NCBI GenBank assembly: GCA_036655355.1
Contig: JAVVQG010000011.1
Span: forward strand, 1-64,000
Direction of reading: 5' to 3'
DNA from: JAUNSR01 sp036655355
GTDB taxonomy: Bacteria; Bacteroidota; Bacteroidia; Bacteroidales; JAUNSR01
Length of the DNA: 64,000 nt
Numbering within the stretch: position 1 is the stretch's first letter; every line of letters starts with the position of its first letter. The position numbers and the translations under genes are program-made. This document shows positions 15,722 through 25,530 of the stretch, one piece after another. The notes under the pieces were generated by a model. The model was not told the DNA's origin. It did not search any database and worked only from the letters and a program-made list of their open reading frames with translations.

Positions 15722-18622
15722 ATGAGAAAAATGAAAACCATTCTGCTGTGTGCGACAGGTATGTTGGTGCTGGCAATGGGTAGTTGCTCGAAAAAGAGTG
15801 CTACCACTTTTGAATCCGTGAAGGGCGACCCGATGGATGTGAAGATTTATACCCTTGACAATGGACTCAAGGTGTATATGTCTGTCTATAAGGATGCTCC
15901 TCGTATCCAAACCTATATCGGCGTAAGAGCCGGTAGCAAGAACGACCCGGCAACTTCTACCGGATTGGCTCATTACTTCGAACACCTTATGTTCAAGGGA
16001 ACGAGCAACACATCCACAAAGAATTACGCCCAAGAAAAACCGTTACTCGATCAAATCGAATCGTTATTCGAGTTGTATCGCCAAACCACCGATTCGTTGC
16101 AGCGTCTGCAGATCTACCATCAGATAGACAGTGTCTCGAATCTGGCCTCGCAATTCGCTATCTCCAATGAGTATGACCGCATGATGACTTTCATCGGTGC
16201 GCAGGGTACGAATGCCTGGACCAGCAACGACCAAACGGTCTATACCGAGAATATCCCATCCAACCAACTTGAGAACTGGGCCGTCATTCAGGCCGACCGG
16301 TTCAAAAACTCCGTCATCCGTATTTTCCATACAGAACTTGAAACGGTGTATGAAGAGAAGAACCGTTCACTCAACAGCGATCAGAGTCGCGTAATCGACA
16401 CCTTGATGCTCGCCCTTTTCCCACACCATACGTATGGAACACAATCTACATTAGGTACAGAGAAAGACCTCAAAAGCCCCTCTATCACCAACATTAAAAA
16501 ATTCTACAGCGAATATTACGTTCCAAACAACATGGCGATCTGCCTGTCGGGCGATTTCGATCCGGATTCAGCATTGGCCGTGATTAAGAAAAACTTCGGC
16601 GATATGGTTTCAAAACCGGTTCCGGCCTATACGCCGAATCCGGAAAAACCGATTACCGAACCGATTGTGAAGAATGTGAACGGCCTGCAATCCGACATGG
16701 TATATATAGGATACAGAGTGCCGGGAGAGAAACAAGACCTCGACCGCAGGGCTGAACTGCTCAGCTACATCCTGTACAACGGAACTGCGGGATTGCTTGA
16801 CCTGAACGTCAACCAGAAACAAACGATGGTGAGCTCTTATGCCGCACCTTTGACCATGACCGATTATACGGCGATGTTGTTGCTGGGGTATCCGAAAGAG
16901 GGACAATCCATGGAGGAAGTGAAAAACTTACTGATCGCCCAGATTGATTCCGTGAAAGCGGGTAAATTCGGCGATTGGCTGCTTGAGGCCGCCATCAACA
17001 ACCTGAAACTCGATCAGATGAAAGCCCTCACGAGCAATCAAAGTCGCGCATACGCCATGTTGAGTGCGTTTACAAACGACCTGACTTGGCAACAATATGT
17101 GGATTCCTATAATAATATGTATAAGACCACAAAAGCGGATTTGGTGGCTTTTGCCAACGAATGGTTCAAAAACGACTATGTAGTTGTTTACAAACACCGC
17201 GACCCGTCTTTCCGTATCGCACCGTTCCCTAAACCAGCTATTACACCGGTACAACTTGACCGCAGTTCGAAGAGCGCATTCTTCCAACAGATTGAAAAAA
17301 ATCAGGTGCAACCGATCGAACCGGTATTCGTAGATTACAAGACAGACCTCTCAGAAAAGAGTGCGGATAAGCAGATACCGGTTCTTTACAAGAAAAATGA
17401 GGAGAACAGCATCTTCAACATGTATTATGTATTCGATATGGGTACGGCGAGTGACAAGAAGCTTCGCGTGGCTTTCGACTACCTCTCTTACCTGGGCACT
17501 TCCACCCTCTCGCCTGAGATGTTCAAGGAACAAATGTTTAAACTCGCCTGCTCCTTCAATGTAATTCCTCAAAGCGATAAGATGTTCGTGATGTTGACCG
17601 GTCTTTCGGAAAACATGGAACCTGCCATGAAGTTGATGGAAGAACTCTTCAAGGATCCTCAGCCGAATGAGATGGCTTTTGAAAACCTCAAGGCGGATTA
17701 CCTCAAAACACGTGCAGACAACAAGCTAAATTTCAACGCCATCAACTCCTACATGCAAAATTACGGGGTATGGGGTCCGGTTTCAGCCCGCACCTATGTA
17801 CTGAGCAATCCGGAGTTACAGGCGCTTAAATCGTCCGAAATGATAGACATCATCCGCAATGCAAACGGTTACAAACACCAGATCTGGTATTACGGACCGG
17901 CTTCGGAAGAGGTTGTCATCAAAGCCATCAACAACCTGCATGCTACACCGGAAACATTGAAAGATGCGCCCGAAGCGATGAAATTCACCCAACAACCGGT
18001 TAACGAAACAACCGTATTCCTAACCGATTACGTTACCAAACAAACCAGTATGACCCTCCTTTCAAGAGGAGCGCTCTACGATCCGCAGCTCACACCGTTG
18101 GTGCAGTTGTACAACAGCTATTTCCAAGATATCGTGTATCAGGAATTGCGCGAAGCAAGGGGATTGGCCTACTCGGTTTATTCAGGATATTTCTCACCAT
18201 CGAAGAAAGAGGAGTACTACATCAACCAGTCCTACATCGGAACGCAGAACGACAAACTGAGAACCGCAGTGGATCAGTTCAGAGCCGTACTCGATTCGAT
18301 GCCTCAATCACCGGAACAGTTCGAAATAAGCAAACTCAATATTGAGAACAACATCCGCACGGCACGTATTACCAAAGAGCGGGTTTTGTGGAGTTATTAT
18401 TATGCAAAACAGCTTGGTCTTGACAGTGATATCAACCGTTTGGTATTTGAAAAACTACCGGCAATCGACTTCTATCAACTGCAGGGATTCCACGATCAAT
18501 ACATCAAACCGGCCAAGTATAATTACTGTCTGGTGGGCAATGTGGCTGATTTAGACATGGAATTTGTTAAATCTATTGGGAAAGTTCAAATGATTTCTCT
18601 AGAGGAGCTGTTTGGCTATTGA
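15722..18622 (+). CDS. M16 family (insulinase-like) metallopeptidase lipoprotein
   Basis: 966-residue two-halved pitrilysin-type peptidase. The lipobox is MGSC with acylated Cys22, placing it on a membrane facing the periplasm or surface. The inverted zinc motif is HYFEH at 84-88, and the third ligand is expected in ETVYEEKNRSLN. The second half (from about residue 530) repeats the fold without the zinc motif, as usual for the family's inactive half. It likely degrades peptides in the periplasm. ATG 15722 is used; an in-frame ATG nine bases later is an alternative. It is followed by a clear terminator. Confidence 0.93.
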   Translation: MRKMKTILLCATGMLVLAMGSCSKKSATTFESVKGDPMDVKIYTLDNGLKVYMSVYKDAPRIQTYIGVRAGSKNDPATSTGLAHYFEHLMFKGTSNTSTKNYAQEKPLLDQIESLFELYRQTTDSLQRLQIYHQIDSVSNLASQFAISNEYDRMMTFIGAQGTNAWTSNDQTVYTENIPSNQLENWAVIQADRFKNSVIRIFHTELETVYEEKNRSLNSDQSRVIDTLMLALFPHHTYGTQSTLGTEKDLKSPSITNIKKFYSEYYVPNNMAICLSGDFDPDSALAVIKKNFGDMVSKPVPAYTPNPEKPITEPIVKNVNGLQSDMVYIGYRVPGEKQDLDRRAELLSYILYNGTAGLLDLNVNQKQTMVSSYAAPLTMTDYTAMLLLGYPKEGQSMEEVKNLLIAQIDSVKAGKFGDWLLEAAINNLKLDQMKALTSNQSRAYAMLSAFTNDLTWQQYVDSYNNMYKTTKADLVAFANEWFKNDYVVVYKHRDPSFRIAPFPKPAITPVQLDRSSKSAFFQQIEKNQVQPIEPVFVDYKTDLSEKSADKQIPVLYKKNEENSIFNMYYVFDMGTASDKKLRVAFDYLSYLGTSTLSPEMFKEQMFKLACSFNVIPQSDKMFVMLTGLSENMEPAMKLMEELFKDPQPNEMAFENLKADYLKTRADNKLNFNAINSYMQNYGVWGPVSARTYVLSNPELQALKSSEMIDIIRNANGYKHQIWYYGPASEEVVIKAINNLHATPETLKDAPEAMKFTQQPVNETTVFLTDYVTKQTSMTLLSRGALYDPQLTPLVQLYNSYFQDIVYQELREARGLAYSVYSGYFSPSKKEEYYINQSYIGTQNDKLRTAVDQFRAVLDSMPQSPEQFEISKLNIENNIRTARITKERVLWSYYYAKQLGLDSDINRLVFEKLPAIDFYQLQGFHDQYIKPAKYNYCLVGNVADLDMEFVKSIGKVQMISLEELFGY

Positions 18623-18689
18623 TATGAATTACAAATAAACAAAAGTATTAATTTGTTTAACAAAACATTCACTTCTACAATACAGAAAA

Positions 18690-18720
18690 GGGGTTGACGA
18701 TGTTCAACCCCTTCTTGTTT
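18690..18720 (+). terminator. Terminator after M16 peptidase gene
   Basis: Eight-bp stem GGGGTTGA (18690-18697) / TCAACCCC (18704-18711) with a T-rich tail TTCTTGTTT. Confidence 0.85.
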
Positions 18721-18828
18721 AGATTTGATTCAGATTAAATATTACTCAATTTAATTTCGGTTTCTTTCCTTGTAAATTCTTCTTTCATTAAATAACGTTT
18801 ATATCATTCAATTTCAAGGAACAACTGT

Positions 18829-18836
18829 TAACTTTG
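18829..18836 (+). promoter_or_regulatory. -7 box TAACTTTG for RND operon
   Basis: Exact TAnnTTTG match 68 bases before the first efflux gene and downstream of the preceding terminator. Confidence 0.6.
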
Positions 18837-18903
18837 TGTGTTTTTTATTAGAGGATAATAGGAAGATTGAAAAAATAGAGATAACAATTCAAAAAGTTAA
18901 ATT

Positions 18904-19959
18904 ATGAAAATGAAACCACTTGGCGCGCTATTGTTTGTTGCGCTGTGCTGCTTTTCATGTGGAAAGAAAGAAACGAAACAAGAGTACATCCGTCCGGTGA
19001 AAGTAACGACGGTTACTTCCCGAAATGAAATCAAGAAAGATTTCTCCGGAGTGGTTGAGGCGGTTAAATACGTTAACCTTGCTTTTCGCGTACCCGGACA
19101 GATCATCAACCTTCCTGTAGTAGAGGGACAAAAGGTTACCCAGGGCCAGTTGATCGCACAAATTGATCCGCGTGAAATCAGTCTGACGTATGAAGCAGCC
19201 AAAGCTGCCTATGAAACATCCAAAGCACAGTTGGAGCGTAATCAGCGTTTGCTTGCCAAACAAGCTGTATCCCAACAAGATTACGAAATGGCGAAATCCA
19301 ACTTCGAACAAGCGAAATCAAATTTCGAAGCGCAGCAGAACAACATGGCGGATACCCGCTTGTTGGCGCCGTTTACGGGATCCATTTCAAAAAGACCGGT
19401 GGAGAACTTCCAGCGTGTGAATGCAGGTGAAACCATCGTACAATTGATCGATTCTAAAGACTTACAGATCTATTTTACGGTGCCTGATAACAACCTGCCG
19501 TTGATTCAGGGTCCGAACAAAACCTTTACCGTAGAATTCGAGATGTATAAGGGAATCCGTTTCACAGCCAAATTGAAAGAGTATGTGGAAGCATCTCCGG
19601 ACGGCTCGGGAATACCGGTGTTCATCACCATCGATGACGCGCGATTCTCAAAAGACAAATACGATATCAAACCGGGATTCTCTTGTAATGTGGCCATGAC
19701 GGTACATCTTGACAACAAAGAGATGGAATACCCTTATGTTCCATTAACATCGATCTTCGCAGCATCAGAAGGTTCTCAACTTTATGTTTGGGTGATGAAT
19801 ACATCCGACAATTCGGTTGTGAAACGCGCCGTAACGACAGGCAACCTGATCGACGAAAATAACATTTTGGTGACAAGCGGCCTGAAAACAGGCGAAATCG
19901 TTGTTACAGCAGGTGTTAAACAACTTGTCGACGGTGAGAAAGTGAAGATTCTTAAATAA
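18904..19959 (+). CDS. RND efflux periplasmic adaptor (membrane fusion protein)
   Basis: 351-residue lipoprotein (CCFSCGKKE; acylated Cys about 19) that bridges an inner-membrane RND pump and an outer-membrane TolC channel. It contains a split barrel-sandwich/lipoyl region (LPVVEGQKVTQGQLIAQIDPRE and APFTGSISKRPVENFQRVNAGETIVQL) around a coiled-coil hairpin (about 95-145, AKAAYETSKAQLERNQ). Beta-barrel and membrane-proximal domains follow. It is the first gene of a three-gene operon, 8 bases before the pump gene. Substrates cannot be inferred, and no regulator is adjacent. Confidence 0.94.
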   Translation: MKMKPLGALLFVALCCFSCGKKETKQEYIRPVKVTTVTSRNEIKKDFSGVVEAVKYVNLAFRVPGQIINLPVVEGQKVTQGQLIAQIDPREISLTYEAAKAAYETSKAQLERNQRLLAKQAVSQQDYEMAKSNFEQAKSNFEAQQNNMADTRLLAPFTGSISKRPVENFQRVNAGETIVQLIDSKDLQIYFTVPDNNLPLIQGPNKTFTVEFEMYKGIRFTAKLKEYVEASPDGSGIPVFITIDDARFSKDKYDIKPGFSCNVAMTVHLDNKEMEYPYVPLTSIFAASEGSQLYVWVMNTSDNSVVKRAVTTGNLIDENNILVTSGLKTGEIVVTAGVKQLVDGEKVKILK

Positions 19960-19967
19960 TCAGGTCT

Positions 19968-22900
19968 ATGAACATAGCAAAATATTCCCTTGCCCATACC
20001 AAGGTGGTTTACTTCTTTCTGGCAGTCATGCTATTGGGAGGTATTTTCGCCTTCGATAAATTGGCGAAGAAAGAAGACGCGCCTTTCGTGATTAAGAGCG
20101 CGGTTCTCATGTGTTACTATCCCGGGGCCACTCCTACGGAAGTGGAGATGCTTATCGCGGAGCCCCTTGAAAAAGAGATTCAGACCATGTCTGACATCAA
20201 ACGATTGAAATCGGAGTCCTCTTTCGGGATGACCAAGATTACGGTTGAGTTGATGGAAAGCCTTCCTTCGGATGTGATTCCCCAGAAATGGGATGAATTG
20301 CGACGCAAGGTATTGAATGCCACTCCCCGTCTTCCGCAAGGTGCCAGTCCGGTAACCGTGGGTGACGACTTCGGTGACGTGTTCGGTATCTATTACGCAT
20401 TATCGGCCGATGAAGGATTCTCTTACAACGAACTCAGAAACTGGACGAAATACATCACGACCCGTTTGGCTACACTGCCCGGGGTTGTGAAGGTAAATAC
20501 CTTCGGTGAGCGCCAGGAGTGCGTGAATGTATTCATTCCGATTCCGAAACTCGCCAACATGGGCGTTACCCCTCAACAGTTGTCACAGGCCCTTTCATCG
20601 CAGAATCAGGTAATCAATACCGGAGAGCGTCTGGCCGGCGAGATGCAGTTGAAGATCCTTGCTGCCGGAACGTACAGCGACCTGGATGACATCCGCAATC
20701 AAACGATCACCACCGCTACGGGGCAGCAGGTTCGCCTGGGAGACATCGCACAGATTGAGAAAGGATATGTGGATCCTCCCGCTACCTTGATGCGTGTGAA
20801 TGGCAAAAAATCGATCGGTATCGGCGTTTCTTCCGATACAAAAAAAGACGTGGTGCTTATCGGCGACGAAGTTGCGCAGGAGTTAGCGAATATCATGCCG
20901 CTCCTACCGGTTGGTCTGAATGTGGAACCGATCTACCTGGAGGGTGATATCGCACGTGACGCCAACAACGGATTCATTCTGAACCTGATTGAATCGGTAG
21001 CGATCGTGATCTTCATCATCATGTTGGTGATGGGTCTTCGTGCAGGTATCCTGATCGGTAGCTCGCTGATTTTCTCAATCGGAGGTACCATGCTGATCAT
21101 GATGTATATCGATACGGGTCTGAACCGAACGTCATTGGCCGGTTTCATCATCGCCATGGGTATGTTGGTGGATAATGCGATCGTGGTGACGGATAATGCG
21201 CAGGTAGCCATTAAAAAAGGTACGCCGCGTCTGCAAGCGCTGATCGAGGGAGCCACGATTCCGCAATGGGGATTGCTGGGCGCAACATTCATCGCCATCT
21301 GCTCTTTCTTGCCGATCTATTTGGCTCCGTCTTCGGTAGCTGAAATGGTTAAACCTTTGTTTATCGTACTTTCCATCTCGCTTTCGCTGAGTTGGATCCT
21401 GGCGCTCTGTCAGACCACTACGTTCGGTAGCTGGATTCTGAAAGAGAGTGAAGGCGGAGAAGGAACCGATCCTTACGATACGAAATTCTATCACCGATTC
21501 GAAGGCATATTGCGCACGTTGATCAAGCGTCGTTGGATGACGATTTCGTCTGCCGTGATCGCTCTTTTCGTGGCGCTGTTCGTAATGGGACTAATGCCTC
21601 AGAACTTCTTCCCGAGCATGGATAAGAACTATTTCCGTGCGGATATGTTCTTGCCAGACGGCTATAACATTTTCCAGGTGGAGAAAGAGATGGAAAAGAT
21701 CGAGGCGGAATTGCTGGCTCAGCCGGAAGTTACCCGTGTATCAATCACAATGGGTGCCTCACCGCTTCGTTATTACTTGGCAAGTACCTCTTTGGGACCA
21801 AAACCGAATGTGGCGAACATCCTAATTGAACTTACAGACAAGAAACATACGATTGAGAAAGAGAACTGGTTTAACAACTACATGTTGGAGAATTATCCGG
21901 ACATCCTGACCCGTTCTTCTCTTTTCAAACTTTCGCCCGCAACAGAAGCCGCTATCGAAATCGGTTTCCGCGGTCCGAACATCGACACCTTGGTGATGTT
22001 AACGAACCAAGTGGAAAAACTGATGCACGAACAGGGTGACCTGACGCACATCCGTAACAGTTGGGGCCAGAAGGTTCCGGTTACCACTCCGGTTTATTCT
22101 CAGGCGAAAGGGCAACGTGTGGGTGTAAGTCGCCAGAACATGGCGCAATCGATCGAAGTTGCAACCAAAGGTTATGCACTCAGCCAATATCGTCAGGGAG
22201 ACCAGATCATGAACATCCTTCTGAAGGACAACAACATCAACTCATTCGACCTGAACAACATGCGCACCCTGCCTGTATTCAACTCCAAAGGAATTGCGAT
22301 TCCACTGGAACAGGTGATCGACTCGCTCTCTTTCGGATATGATTTCAACATGATCAAACGCTACAACCGTGAACGTCTGTTGATGGCGCAGGCCGATCCG
22401 ATTCGCGGTGCGAATGCGATTGCGGCATTCAACCAGATCTGGCAATCGGCACAGGAGAAGATCGATGTACCGGAAGGGTATGAGATGAGCTTCTACGGTG
22501 AACAGGAGAGTCAGAAAGAATCAAACGACGCATTGGCGGCAAACATGCCGTTGACAGCGTTCCTGATGTTCCTGACACTATTGCTTCTTTTCAACAACTT
22601 CAAGGAGCCGATTACCATTCTGTTGATGATTCCTTTGATCTTCATCGGTATCGTTTTGGGATTGGTCGGATTCGGAAAACTGTTTGACTTCTTCGCATTG
22701 TTAGGCCTTTTGGGACTGATCGGTATGAATATCAAGAATGCCATCGTGTTGGTGGATCAGATAAATATCGAGAAGGAAGCCGGACTTGCGCCACTTGAAG
22801 CGGTGGTACAGGCTACAAAATCACGTATCGTTCCGGTGGTGATGGCTTCGGGTACAACCATTCTGGGTATGTTGCCATTGCTCTTCGACTCTTTGTTCGG

Positions 22901-23009
22901 CGGTTTGGCAGCGGTAATCATGGGTGGTTTGCTGGTGGCTTCTTTGTTGACGCTACTCATGCTTCCGGTAACCTATTGTACGATGTATGGAATCAAAGGC
23001 GATAAATAA
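19968..23009 (+). CDS. RND efflux transporter permease (AcrB/HAE1-like)
   Basis: 1013-residue proton-driven inner-membrane pump with the typical 12-helix layout: one N-terminal helix, a large periplasmic loop, a helix bundle (about 335-530), a second large loop and a final bundle. The TM4 proton-relay region reads GMLVDNAIVV, with one Asp and an Asn where many drug pumps have two Asp residues. This is a known variant of the wider family. GLIGMNIKNAIVLVDQ marks the second half. It is tightly coupled to the adaptor gene upstream and the TolC gene 24 bases downstream. Confidence 0.95.
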   Translation: MNIAKYSLAHTKVVYFFLAVMLLGGIFAFDKLAKKEDAPFVIKSAVLMCYYPGATPTEVEMLIAEPLEKEIQTMSDIKRLKSESSFGMTKITVELMESLPSDVIPQKWDELRRKVLNATPRLPQGASPVTVGDDFGDVFGIYYALSADEGFSYNELRNWTKYITTRLATLPGVVKVNTFGERQECVNVFIPIPKLANMGVTPQQLSQALSSQNQVINTGERLAGEMQLKILAAGTYSDLDDIRNQTITTATGQQVRLGDIAQIEKGYVDPPATLMRVNGKKSIGIGVSSDTKKDVVLIGDEVAQELANIMPLLPVGLNVEPIYLEGDIARDANNGFILNLIESVAIVIFIIMLVMGLRAGILIGSSLIFSIGGTMLIMMYIDTGLNRTSLAGFIIAMGMLVDNAIVVTDNAQVAIKKGTPRLQALIEGATIPQWGLLGATFIAICSFLPIYLAPSSVAEMVKPLFIVLSISLSLSWILALCQTTTFGSWILKESEGGEGTDPYDTKFYHRFEGILRTLIKRRWMTISSAVIALFVALFVMGLMPQNFFPSMDKNYFRADMFLPDGYNIFQVEKEMEKIEAELLAQPEVTRVSITMGASPLRYYLASTSLGPKPNVANILIELTDKKHTIEKENWFNNYMLENYPDILTRSSLFKLSPATEAAIEIGFRGPNIDTLVMLTNQVEKLMHEQGDLTHIRNSWGQKVPVTTPVYSQAKGQRVGVSRQNMAQSIEVATKGYALSQYRQGDQIMNILLKDNNINSFDLNNMRTLPVFNSKGIAIPLEQVIDSLSFGYDFNMIKRYNRERLLMAQADPIRGANAIAAFNQIWQSAQEKIDVPEGYEMSFYGEQESQKESNDALAANMPLTAFLMFLTLLLLFNNFKEPITILLMIPLIFIGIVLGLVGFGKLFDFFALLGLLGLIGMNIKNAIVLVDQINIEKEAGLAPLEAVVQATKSRIVPVVMASGTTILGMLPLLFDSLFGGLAAVIMGGLLVASLLTLLMLPVTYCTMYGIKGDK

Positions 23010-23030
23010 CGCCATAAATAAGGCGATAAG
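22998..23030. repeat. Post-stop near-repeat GGCGATAAATAA
   Basis: The last codons and stop of the RND pump gene (GGCGATAAATAA) are followed by two degenerate copies (CCATAAATAA and GGCGATAAG) in the gap before the TolC gene. Confidence 0.6.
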
Positions 23031-23033
23031 AAT

Positions 23034-24329
23034 ATGAATAAGAATATAACCTATATGAGTGCGGCACTTCTCCTTTTCGGGGGAAGTGTGTCGGCACAGG
23101 AAAAACTCACACTGGATGCCTATCAACAAAAAGTGGTTGAGTATAGCCAGCAATTGAAACAGGCAAAAGAACAGGTGCTTTCCGCAACGGCTAAACGTAA
23201 AGCGGACAAAACCGGCTTTCTGCCCAAAATCGACCTAGCCGGATACGGAGCGATCGATTTTACAAACCTGGATTTGTGGAACTCTCCGCTCGGAACGTAC
23301 CATCCTTACAACTATTTCGCAGGCGCTACCCTGACTCAGAGCATCTGGGCCGGAGGTGCCGTTCAGAACCAATATCGCTCGGATAAGATTTCGGAACAGA
23401 TCAGCAAGGAGAATGAATTGCTGACGCTGGACAATATCTACCTACAGGCGGATCAAGTATACTGGAACGCTTCGGCGAACACTACGTTGTTGGAAATCGC
23501 CCGTCAATACCGCGAATTGATCAACTCGCAGTATGAAATCATCAAAGTTCGCTTTGACGACGGAGCCATCGCCAAGAACGACCTGCTGATGATCACTACC
23601 CGCTTGAAAGAGACGGAACTGGGAGTGAAAAAAGCAGAAGTATCTTACCTCGTGGCTTATCAGAACCTAAACATTCTGATGGGTATGAATCCAAACGAAG
23701 GCAAAGAGCCGGTAGCGGATATCCTGACACCGATGCCATCGCCACAGGAGATCTCTTTTGAGGAAGCGTTGGGTCGTCGCCCGGAATACAAAGTAGCGGA
23801 TATGCAGGTTAACCTGGCTCAGGAAAACCGAAAATTGGCGTTATCGAAGTTCAATCCGAATATCGCTTTCCAGACGCAAGGCGGATGGGGAACTTCAAAC
23901 CCGAATCTGGGTGCGAATCCAACCTGGACCGCAATCGGTACGTTAAGTCTGAGCATGCCGATTTGGCATTGGGGGGAACGCAAACAGGTAAACCGTCAGT
24001 TCCGCGCTTTGCAGAATAGCGCCCTGTACAACAAACAGATCGTTTCCGACCAGATCAACAAAGAGGTGGCGAATGCATGGACCACCATGGACCAGAACTT
24101 TGAACAAATCCGTGTTGCCGAAGAGAATCTAAAATTGGCACAGGAGGCGCTTGACCTGAATACCTACTCTTACAATGAGGGTAAGATCACCATTGCGGAT
24201 GTATTGAGTTCTCAGATTTCATGGATACAGGCTTACACCAACATGATTACAGCTCATTATTCGTATAAAGTGGCGGTAGCGCAATACAAAAAAGCGGTGG
24301 GTATGATTGTACCCGGAAGTGCCCAATAA
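23034..24329 (+). CDS. TolC-family outer-membrane efflux protein
   Basis: 431 residues with a Sec signal peptide ending near VSAQEKL. Two OEP repeats rich in Ala/Gln/Asn helices are visible (YQQKVVEYSQQLKQAKEQVL near the start; QALDLNTYSYNEGKITIADVL near the end). The family forms a trimeric outer-membrane and periplasmic channel for RND pumps. It is the last gene of the efflux operon and is followed by a strong terminator. Confidence 0.94.
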   Translation: MNKNITYMSAALLLFGGSVSAQEKLTLDAYQQKVVEYSQQLKQAKEQVLSATAKRKADKTGFLPKIDLAGYGAIDFTNLDLWNSPLGTYHPYNYFAGATLTQSIWAGGAVQNQYRSDKISEQISKENELLTLDNIYLQADQVYWNASANTTLLEIARQYRELINSQYEIIKVRFDDGAIAKNDLLMITTRLKETELGVKKAEVSYLVAYQNLNILMGMNPNEGKEPVADILTPMPSPQEISFEEALGRRPEYKVADMQVNLAQENRKLALSKFNPNIAFQTQGGWGTSNPNLGANPTWTAIGTLSLSMPIWHWGERKQVNRQFRALQNSALYNKQIVSDQINKEVANAWTTMDQNFEQIRVAEENLKLAQEALDLNTYSYNEGKITIADVLSSQISWIQAYTNMITAHYSYKVAVAQYKKAVGMIVPGSAQ

Positions 24330-24397
24330 GATACTCCCGTTCCGATATGCTTCTCTATTAGAGAGATTATTTAGAAATTAAGGGAAAACAACAAACT

Positions 24398-24440
24398 AAA
24401 ATCCTCTTTCATCGTTATAGTATGAGAGAGGATTTTTTTT
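24398..24440 (+). terminator. Terminator after RND operon
   Basis: Long hairpin AATCCTCTTTCAT / ATGAGAGAGGATT with one mismatch and a 9-base loop, followed by eight T residues. Confidence 0.92.
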
Positions 24441-24478
24441 GATTGAGGGTAACGTTGAACCACTTAATTTCAAATGAT

Positions 24479-24925
24479 ATGATGAAGATTGAACCGGTGC
24501 TCATCTTTGATGGTGATTGCAGTGACGCTTTGGCTTTTTACATGAAAGTATTTAACGGCGAACAGCTCAAGATCCAGACTTATGGAGATAACAAGGAACA
24601 CCTCGCTAAAGAACACAAGAAAGTGACTCCGAAATGGGAAGATAAAGTAATGCACGGATCTTTCGTATTTCCGAACGGAACCAAATTCTTCGCTTCAGAC
24701 CGCATGGAAAATGCTGAGTTCCATCAGGGTAATGCTGACGGATTGGCTCTTGAATTTGAGAAAGTTGAGGATATGGAGAAGATTTACAAAGCGTTGAGTG
24801 TTGACGGCACGATCGTTGTTGAACTTCACAAAGCCTTCTGGCATGCGATGTATGCCGAAATCGTAGACAAATTCAAAAAACGCTGGATGTTGAATTGCCA
24901 GGTTGTTTCCATCCTTGATGATTAA
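24479..24925 (+). CDS. VOC superfamily (PhnB-like) protein
   Basis: About 148 residues of a glyoxalase/bleomycin-resistance/dioxygenase (VOC) fold. IEPVLIFDGDCSDALAFYMKVF is the typical first beta-alpha module and WEDKVMHGSFVFPNGTKFFASD the middle strand region, as in PhnB-like proteins. The substrate is unknown. The start is ATG 24479 or 24482; an upstream TTG at 24443 would add unrelated residues next to the preceding terminator. It is monocistronic, with terminators on both sides. Confidence 0.85.
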   Translation: MMKIEPVLIFDGDCSDALAFYMKVFNGEQLKIQTYGDNKEHLAKEHKKVTPKWEDKVMHGSFVFPNGTKFFASDRMENAEFHQGNADGLALEFEKVEDMEKIYKALSVDGTIVVELHKAFWHAMYAEIVDKFKKRWMLNCQVVSILDD

Positions 24926-24951
24926 CAACAGCGCAGTTCAGAACTGATAAA

Positions 24952-25001
24952 AGAGATCCCGTCACCTTCCCCGGATTTATGGGAATATGACGGGATTCTC
25001 T
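24952..25001 (+). terminator. Terminator after VOC gene
   Basis: Extended stem AGAGATCCCGTCA / TGACGGGATTCTCT with an inner stem TTCCC / GGGAA. The tail is T-rich but short. Confidence 0.82.
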
Positions 25002-25102
25002 ATTTAAATGAAATCGTCCTAGCTCACCGAAAGATGAGATACCCAACTAAAGGTATATAAACGACGCATTTGACCTTGATGTTAAAAATAAACAATCTAC
25101 AA

Positions 25103-25492
25103 ATGAAAAGCAGAATCCAGAATTATTTATCCGGAATTACACTATTCACACTCCTTTTGCTTGCGTTCACAGCATGCAATGATGAGAAAAACGGCCCGGG
25201 ACTACAGAACGTAGATACGCTTTGTTTCACAATCGACGGGGGAGATACCAGCGAAGAACTGGTAGCTGAGCAGGCATGGAGCATTTCGGTGAATGCCGGC
25301 ACGGATCCGTGGCTTACGGTTTCCCCTCTTTCAGGAGGAGGCAGTACAGATCCGATCAACCTTATCTTTAAAGCACTGGTTAATAACAATGCACAAAGCC
25401 GTACCGCAGAGGTTACCATCACGATCGGAACGAAGAAATACACCTACTCTGTCTTCCAAGACGGAACAACCGAAAACAGCTGCAACAATTAG
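25103..25492 (+). CDS. BACON-like domain lipoprotein
   Basis: 129 residues from ATG 25103. The lipobox AFTAC acylates Cys25. The mature part is one BACON-like beta-sandwich: AWSISVNAGTDPWLTVSPLSGGG, then SRTAEVTITIGTKKYTYSVFQDG, the usual repeat-ending pattern of that fold. BACON domains are found on Bacteroidales surface glycan-binding or mucin-associated proteins. As a single-domain protein its role is unknown. Upstream in-frame TTG/ATG codons at 25070 and 25079 would put a charged extension before the signal peptide and are less likely. Confidence 0.8.
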   Translation: MKSRIQNYLSGITLFTLLLLAFTACNDEKNGPGLQNVDTLCFTIDGGDTSEELVAEQAWSISVNAGTDPWLTVSPLSGGGSTDPINLIFKALVNNNAQSRTAEVTITIGTKKYTYSVFQDGTTENSCNN

Positions 25493-25515
25493 AAAAAAAC
25501 AGCAGCAACAATTAG
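25477..25515. repeat. 16-bp repeat spanning a stop codon
   Basis: CAGCTGCAACAATTAG (25477-25492), which ends in the stop codon, recurs as CAGCAGCAACAATTAG at 25500-25515 after a short A-rich spacer. Confidence 0.75.
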
Positions 25516-25530
25516 TAACACAACACGGAG

